Shown: positions 29,465 through 32,277 of the stretch, piece after piece | Position numbering within the stretch: position 1 is the stretch's first letter | Layout of the letters: the number at the start of each line of letters is the position of its first letter | Source of the DNA: Deltaproteobacteria bacterium | GTDB taxonomy: Bacteria > Myxococcota_A > Polyangia > DRWM01 > JAAZOP01 | DNA: 32,277 nucleotides | NCBI GenBank assembly: GCA_016930215.1 | Contig: JAFGHH010000084.1 | Location: forward strand, 1-32,277 | Direction of reading: 5' to 3' | The notes under the pieces: model-generated | What the model was told of the DNA's origin: nothing | What the model saw: only the letters and a program-made list of their open reading frames with translations | The model's database searches: none | Made by a program: the position numbers and the translations under genes

Positions 29465-30703
29465 ATGGTCGTTCGCAGCGTTTGCAGGTTCGCTCTGGTC
29501 GCGTTGGCCTGTTCAGGGGTGTTCGCCGGTTGCGGCGGCGACGACACGGTCACGGACACCGGCGGGGACGTCCCGGACATCGCGGGCGACCAGGTCGAGG
29601 CGGACGCGGAGCCGGACGCGGAGCCGGACGCGGAGCCGGACGCGGACGACGCGGCCGACGGGTCGTGCGAGTGCACGGACGACACGGACTGCGACGACGG
29701 GGATCCGTGCAACGGCGTCGAACAGTGCGCGGCCTGCGCCTGTGCCCCGGGCATTCCGGAGGCCGATGGCACGGTCTGCAACGACGGGGACGCCTGCACC
29801 ACGGACGACGCCTGCGCCGCCGGCGTCTGCACGGGCGCGGCGCGCGCCTGCGACGACGGCAATCCGTGCACCGACGATACCTGCGACGCGGCCACCGGCT
29901 GCGGGCACGAGAACAACACCTCGGCCTGCGACGACGGCGACCCGTGCACCGACGGCGAGGTCTGCGCGGACGGCTCGTGCGGCGGCGGGACGGAGACCGA
30001 TTGCGACGACGGGAACCCGTGCACGGACGACGCCTGCGACAGCGCCATCGGCTGCACCCACGCCGACAACACGGCGAGCTGCGACGACGGAAGCCTGTGC
30101 ACCACGGACGACGTGTGCGCCGCCGGCGTCTGCGCCGGCACGCTCGCCGTGACCTGCGACGACGGGAACCCGTGCACGGACGACGCCTGCGACCCGGCCA
30201 CCGGCGGCTGCACCGCGACGAACAACACGGCGCCGTGCGACGACGGCGACGAGTGCACGGCGCCCGACGTCTGCGCGGACGGGGCCTGCACCGCGGGGCC
30301 GACGCTGCCGGACTGGTACGCCGACGCCGACGGCGACACCTTCGGCGACCGCGACGGGACTCCGGTCTGCGCGGCGACCGCCCCCGACGGGCACGTCGCC
30401 GACCACACCGACTGCTGCGACGCGAACGACGACGTCTTCCCCGGCCAGACCGCCTGGTTCATCGCGCAGTACACCTGCGTGGACGGCGATGCCCCGTCGT
30501 GGGACTACAACTGCAACGACACCCCCGACATGCGCTACACGGTGGCCGGCGGCGACTGCACGCGGACCGGGACGTCCTGCGTCACCACGGTCGGCTGGGT
30601 CGGGGCGATCATCCGCACCTGCGGCGGGAGCGGCAGCTTCGTCACCGCCTGCTCGAGCACCTGCGCGCCGGTCTCGGAGACGCGGCCGCAGGAGTGCCAC
30701 TAG
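29465..30703 (+). CDS. lipoprotein with CDDGxPCTDD repeats and a MopE-type C-terminus
   Basis: 412 residues from ATG, with AGGAGG seven bases upstream. Signal ending GVFAGC (lipidated Cys22), then an acidic linker with three EPDA units. Residues about 67-280 contain repeats CDDGNPCTDDxCD...GC.H.NNT alternating with CDDGDxCTxxDVCAxGxC modules. The C-terminal part has WYADADGDTFGDRDG and then DYNCND, the WYxDADxDxxGD pattern of MopE-type metal-binding domains. All 50-plus Cys and the Asp-rich loops point to a calcium-dependent, disulfide-stabilised surface protein. No catalytic motif is seen, and the function is unknown. About 164 bases without a gene precede it, holding GC-rich sequence with no promoter that I can name. 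Confidence 0.87.
   Translation: MVVRSVCRFALVALACSGVFAGCGGDDTVTDTGGDVPDIAGDQVEADAEPDAEPDAEPDADDAADGSCECTDDTDCDDGDPCNGVEQCAACACAPGIPEADGTVCNDGDACTTDDACAAGVCTGAARACDDGNPCTDDTCDAATGCGHENNTSACDDGDPCTDGEVCADGSCGGGTETDCDDGNPCTDDACDSAIGCTHADNTASCDDGSLCTTDDVCAAGVCAGTLAVTCDDGNPCTDDACDPATGGCTATNNTAPCDDGDECTAPDVCADGACTAGPTLPDWYADADGDTFGDRDGTPVCAATAPDGHVADHTDCCDANDDVFPGQTAWFIAQYTCVDGDAPSWDYNCNDTPDMRYTVAGGDCTRTGTSCVTTVGWVGAIIRTCGGSGSFVTACSSTCAPVSETRPQECH
29603..29638 (+). repeat. three 12-base units encoding the acidic linker
   Basis: Three perfect copies of GACGCGGAGCCG encode the Asp-Ala-Glu-Pro repeats right after the lipoprotein anchor. Exact copies suggest recent slippage expansion. Confidence 0.8.
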
Positions 30704-30734
30704 CCGCGGGATCGCGTGGAAGGAGGAACGGCAA

Positions 30735-30911
30735 ATGGTGTGGCGTTGCATCCTGATCGGACTGCTCGCGACGGGAACGGCCGCCGGCGCCGGCTGCGAT
30801 GCCGGCGACGACGACGCCGACGTCGCCGACGCCGTGGACGACACCGACCGCGCCGGCGACGGCAATTGGGAAGACGGCGACGCTCTCGAGATCCGCGACC
30901 ACGCCGACTAG
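30735..30911 (+). CDS. small acidic lipoprotein
   Basis: 58 residues. The ATG follows AAGGAGG by about nine bases. The signal (WRCILIGLLATGTAAGAGC) is a good lipoprotein signal with Cys21. The remaining 38 residues are mostly Asp, Ala, Glu and Gly (DADVADAVDDTDRAGDG). Asp follows the lipidated Cys, the residue that in E. coli keeps lipoproteins in the inner membrane. It lies 31 bases after the CDDG-repeat lipoprotein and may be cotranscribed. It resembles the linker parts of the larger lipoproteins in this window without a domain attached, so it may be a remnant or a free-standing tether. Confidence 0.7.
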   Translation: MVWRCILIGLLATGTAAGAGCDAGDDDADVADAVDDTDRAGDGNWEDGDALEIRDHAD

Positions 30912-30929
30912 CCCCGCCGCGCGCGCGGG

Positions 30930-32277
30930 TCAGCCCGGAAGACTCCCGCACAGCAGCAGCAGCCGCGCGAAGGCCAGCCGGCTCTGGTAGCGCTGGACCG
31001 TCACCTGGATCCGCGCCTGGTTGACCCGCTGCTGCGCCTCGTCCACGTCGAGGCTCGTGCTCGCCCCGGCGGTGCGGCCGATCTCCGCCAGCCGCAGCGC
31101 CTCCTCCGCCAGCACCACCTGCCGCTCGGCCGTATCGATCGAGGCCAGCGTCGATTCGTACTCCTGCAGCGCCGACCGCACCTCGGTCCGCACCGCCAGC
31201 TCCGCCGCCTCCAGCTCCGCCTCCGCCTGCAGCACCTCGGCCCGCCGCTGGTCCAGCACCCCGTAACGCGGCTCGTCGTACAGCGGCACCGACAGCACGA
31301 GCGCCATGGTCCACATGTGGCGGCGCCCCCCGAAAGACGACGGCTCGGTCAGCTCGGCCGTGTACTGGAACCCCGCCCCGAGCGTCGGGAAGAAGCTCGT
31401 CCACGCCGTCCACAGGTTCTGCTCCGCAAGATCGATCTGCAGCCGCTTCAGCTCGACGTCGCTGCGACCCTCCAGCGCCTGGGACACCAGCGCCTCCGCG
31501 TCGGCCTCCGGCGGCGCCTCCGGCAGCTCCCCGAGCGCGGGCACCGGCCGCTCGTCCATCACCAGCAGCCCCGCCAGCGCCTCGCGCGCCCGCCCGTAGC
31601 CCAGCACCGCCGCCTCGTGCGCCAGCCGCGCCGTCTCCACCTCCAGCTCGGCCCGCGCCGCGTCGATCGCCAGCCCCGCCCCGAGCGCCAGGCGCACCTG
31701 GGCCGTTCGCAGCCGCTGCCGCGCCGTGTCGTACGCCGCCTCGTGGATCGCCAGGATCTCCCCCGCCGCCAGCGCCCCGTACCAGGCCACCGCCACGCCG
31801 GTCAGCAATTGCCGCTCCGCCTCCTCCCGCGCCAAGCCCGCCATCGAGCGACCGAGCGACGCCGTCTCGATCGCCGAGTAGATCGGCATCGCGAACAGCG
31901 GCGCCTGCAGCGAAACCTCCGCCTGCGCCACGTGCTGCCGCCGGACCACGATCGGGTCGATCGTCAGGCCCGGGATCGGCACCATGTCCGAGAAGTCCAC
32001 CACCGTCTCCTCGTCGGCCAGGTAGTACGACAGGTCGGCCGATAGCCGCGGCAGCAGCGCCCCCCACGCCTGGTGCAGCATCGCGTCGGCCTTGTCCAAC
32101 TCCAACCCGACCGCCCGCAACGACGGATGACGCGCCCGCGCCAGCTCGAACGCCTCCGCCAGCGTCACCTCCGGACCCGGCTCCGGCGCCGGCAGGTCCT
32201 CCGGCAACTCCTGCGCCGGTACCGCGACGTCCCCCGCCGCCGCCGCGACGTCCCCCGCCGCCGCCGCCACGTCCCCC
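30930..32277 (-). CDS. TolC-family outer membrane efflux protein (5' end outside window)
   Basis: At least 448 codons, open at the right edge. The family pattern is clear: two homologous halves, each with long helices and short strands. The first begins LAEAFELARARHPSLRAVGLELDKADA, then LLPRLSADLSY. The second includes DVELKRLQIDLAEQNLWTAWTSFFPTLGAGFQY and ends in LAFARLLLLCGSLPG. Such proteins trimerise into an outer-membrane/periplasmic tunnel for type I secretion or RND/MFS efflux. The N-terminal part has a GDVAAAA repeat and a Pro-rich linker; whether a signal peptide lies further upstream cannot be seen. No inner-membrane pump or adaptor is in the window, but such a partner may lie to the right. 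Confidence 0.88.
   Translation of the reverse strand, partial: GDVAAAAGDVAAAAGDVAVPAQELPEDLPAPEPGPEVTLAEAFELARARHPSLRAVGLELDKADAMLHQAWGALLPRLSADLSYYLADEETVVDFSDMVPIPGLTIDPIVVRRQHVAQAEVSLQAPLFAMPIYSAIETASLGRSMAGLAREEAERQLLTGVAVAWYGALAAGEILAIHEAAYDTARQRLRTAQVRLALGAGLAIDAARAELEVETARLAHEAAVLGYGRAREALAGLLVMDERPVPALGELPEAPPEADAEALVSQALEGRSDVELKRLQIDLAEQNLWTAWTSFFPTLGAGFQYTAELTEPSSFGGRRHMWTMALVLSVPLYDEPRYGVLDQRRAEVLQAEAELEAAELAVRTEVRSALQEYESTLASIDTAERQVVLAEEALRLAEIGRTAGASTSLDVDEAQQRVNQARIQVTVQRYQSRLAFARLLLLCGSLPG
32224..32277 (-). repeat. 21-base tandem repeats in the TolC-like gene
   Basis: Two full copies and one partial copy of a 21-base unit (plus strand GCGACGTCCCCCGCCGCCGCC) reach the window edge. 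They encode GDVAAAA repeats near the N-terminus; the array may continue outside the window. Confidence 0.85.

Noticed and set aside
1-32277. Genomic island, prophage or transposon
   Set aside because: No integrase, transposase, tRNA-associated direct repeats or base-composition break was seen; housekeeping genes (trpS, rplS) are mixed with lineage-typical genes.

Overview
The window is about 32 kb of very GC-rich DNA with short intergenic gaps. I infer a chromosomal fragment of a Myxococcota-like (former Deltaproteobacteria) bacterium. The grounds are many secreted lipoproteins with MopE-type CNGxDDDCDG metal-binding repeats, CCSGxC and CDDGxxCTDD cysteine repeats, acidic DADADA linkers after the lipidation cysteine, a Ser/Thr kinase with an N-terminal zinc ribbon, and an ECF sigma/FecR/TPR module. 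No IS element, integrase, CRISPR array, tRNA or rRNA was seen. It reads as ordinary chromosome with a large envelope and secretion load rather than an island. There is no gene-free stretch longer than about 210 bases.

Layout. (1) 1-6658, minus strand: a Cys-rich lipoprotein running off the left edge, then a run headed by a second Cys-rich lipoprotein (6658) followed by a PAS-GGDEF diguanylate cyclase, trpS with an Fe-S type cysteine set, an NTF2-like lipoprotein and a small CxxC protein. (2) 6782-9021: a TPR/membrane protein on the plus strand, convergent with rplS and a TatT-like TPR lipoprotein. (3) 9231-12906, plus strand: a tungsten enzyme of the aldehyde:ferredoxin oxidoreductase (AOR) family with four [4Fe-4S] motifs fused at its C-terminus, a MoaD-like sulfur carrier and a two-cluster ferredoxin, then a class III nucleotide cyclase-like gene. 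This suggests low-potential, probably anaerobic redox chemistry. (4) 12985-17133, plus strand: a TerB-like protein with a histone-H1-like Lys/Arg tail, overlapping a homologue of the tRNA-queuosine mannosyltransferase (GTDC1/DUF3524), an unknown protein and a DHCR24-like flavoprotein.

(5) 17139-21842, minus strand: a Ser/Thr kinase, a membrane-anchored coiled-coil protein, and a pair of lipoproteins with DADADA linkers, one a papain-fold amidase or peptidase and one an HKD phospholipase-D/nuclease. (6) 21948-25136, plus strand: a PAS-PAS histidine-kinase-like protein that lacks the phospho-accepting His and ends in a Cys-rich CW module, then a lipoprotein with twelve CC-x3-C repeats. (7) 25217-29300, plus strand: a predicted outer-membrane protein, an ECF sigma factor, a FecR/TPR anti-sigma-like protein and a PPC-domain lipoprotein, the last three translationally coupled by ATGA overlaps. 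(8) 29465-30911: a CDDGxPCTDD-repeat lipoprotein and a 58-residue acidic lipoprotein. (9) The right edge holds a TolC-family outer membrane protein on the minus strand, open at its 5' end.

Several promoters can be read directly. Sigma-70-type -35/-10 pairs precede rplS, the AOR gene, the TerB-H1 gene, the kinase and the 6658 lipoprotein. In three cases the -10 lies so close to the start codon that the mRNA is probably leaderless (AOR, the 6782 gene and the phospholipase D gene). The most unusual features are the TerB-H1 tail fusion coupled to a queuosine glycosyltransferase, the His-less kinase with its CW module, a new-looking GFGPVE repeat domain, and a heptanucleotide G-quadruplex tract in a divergent promoter region.
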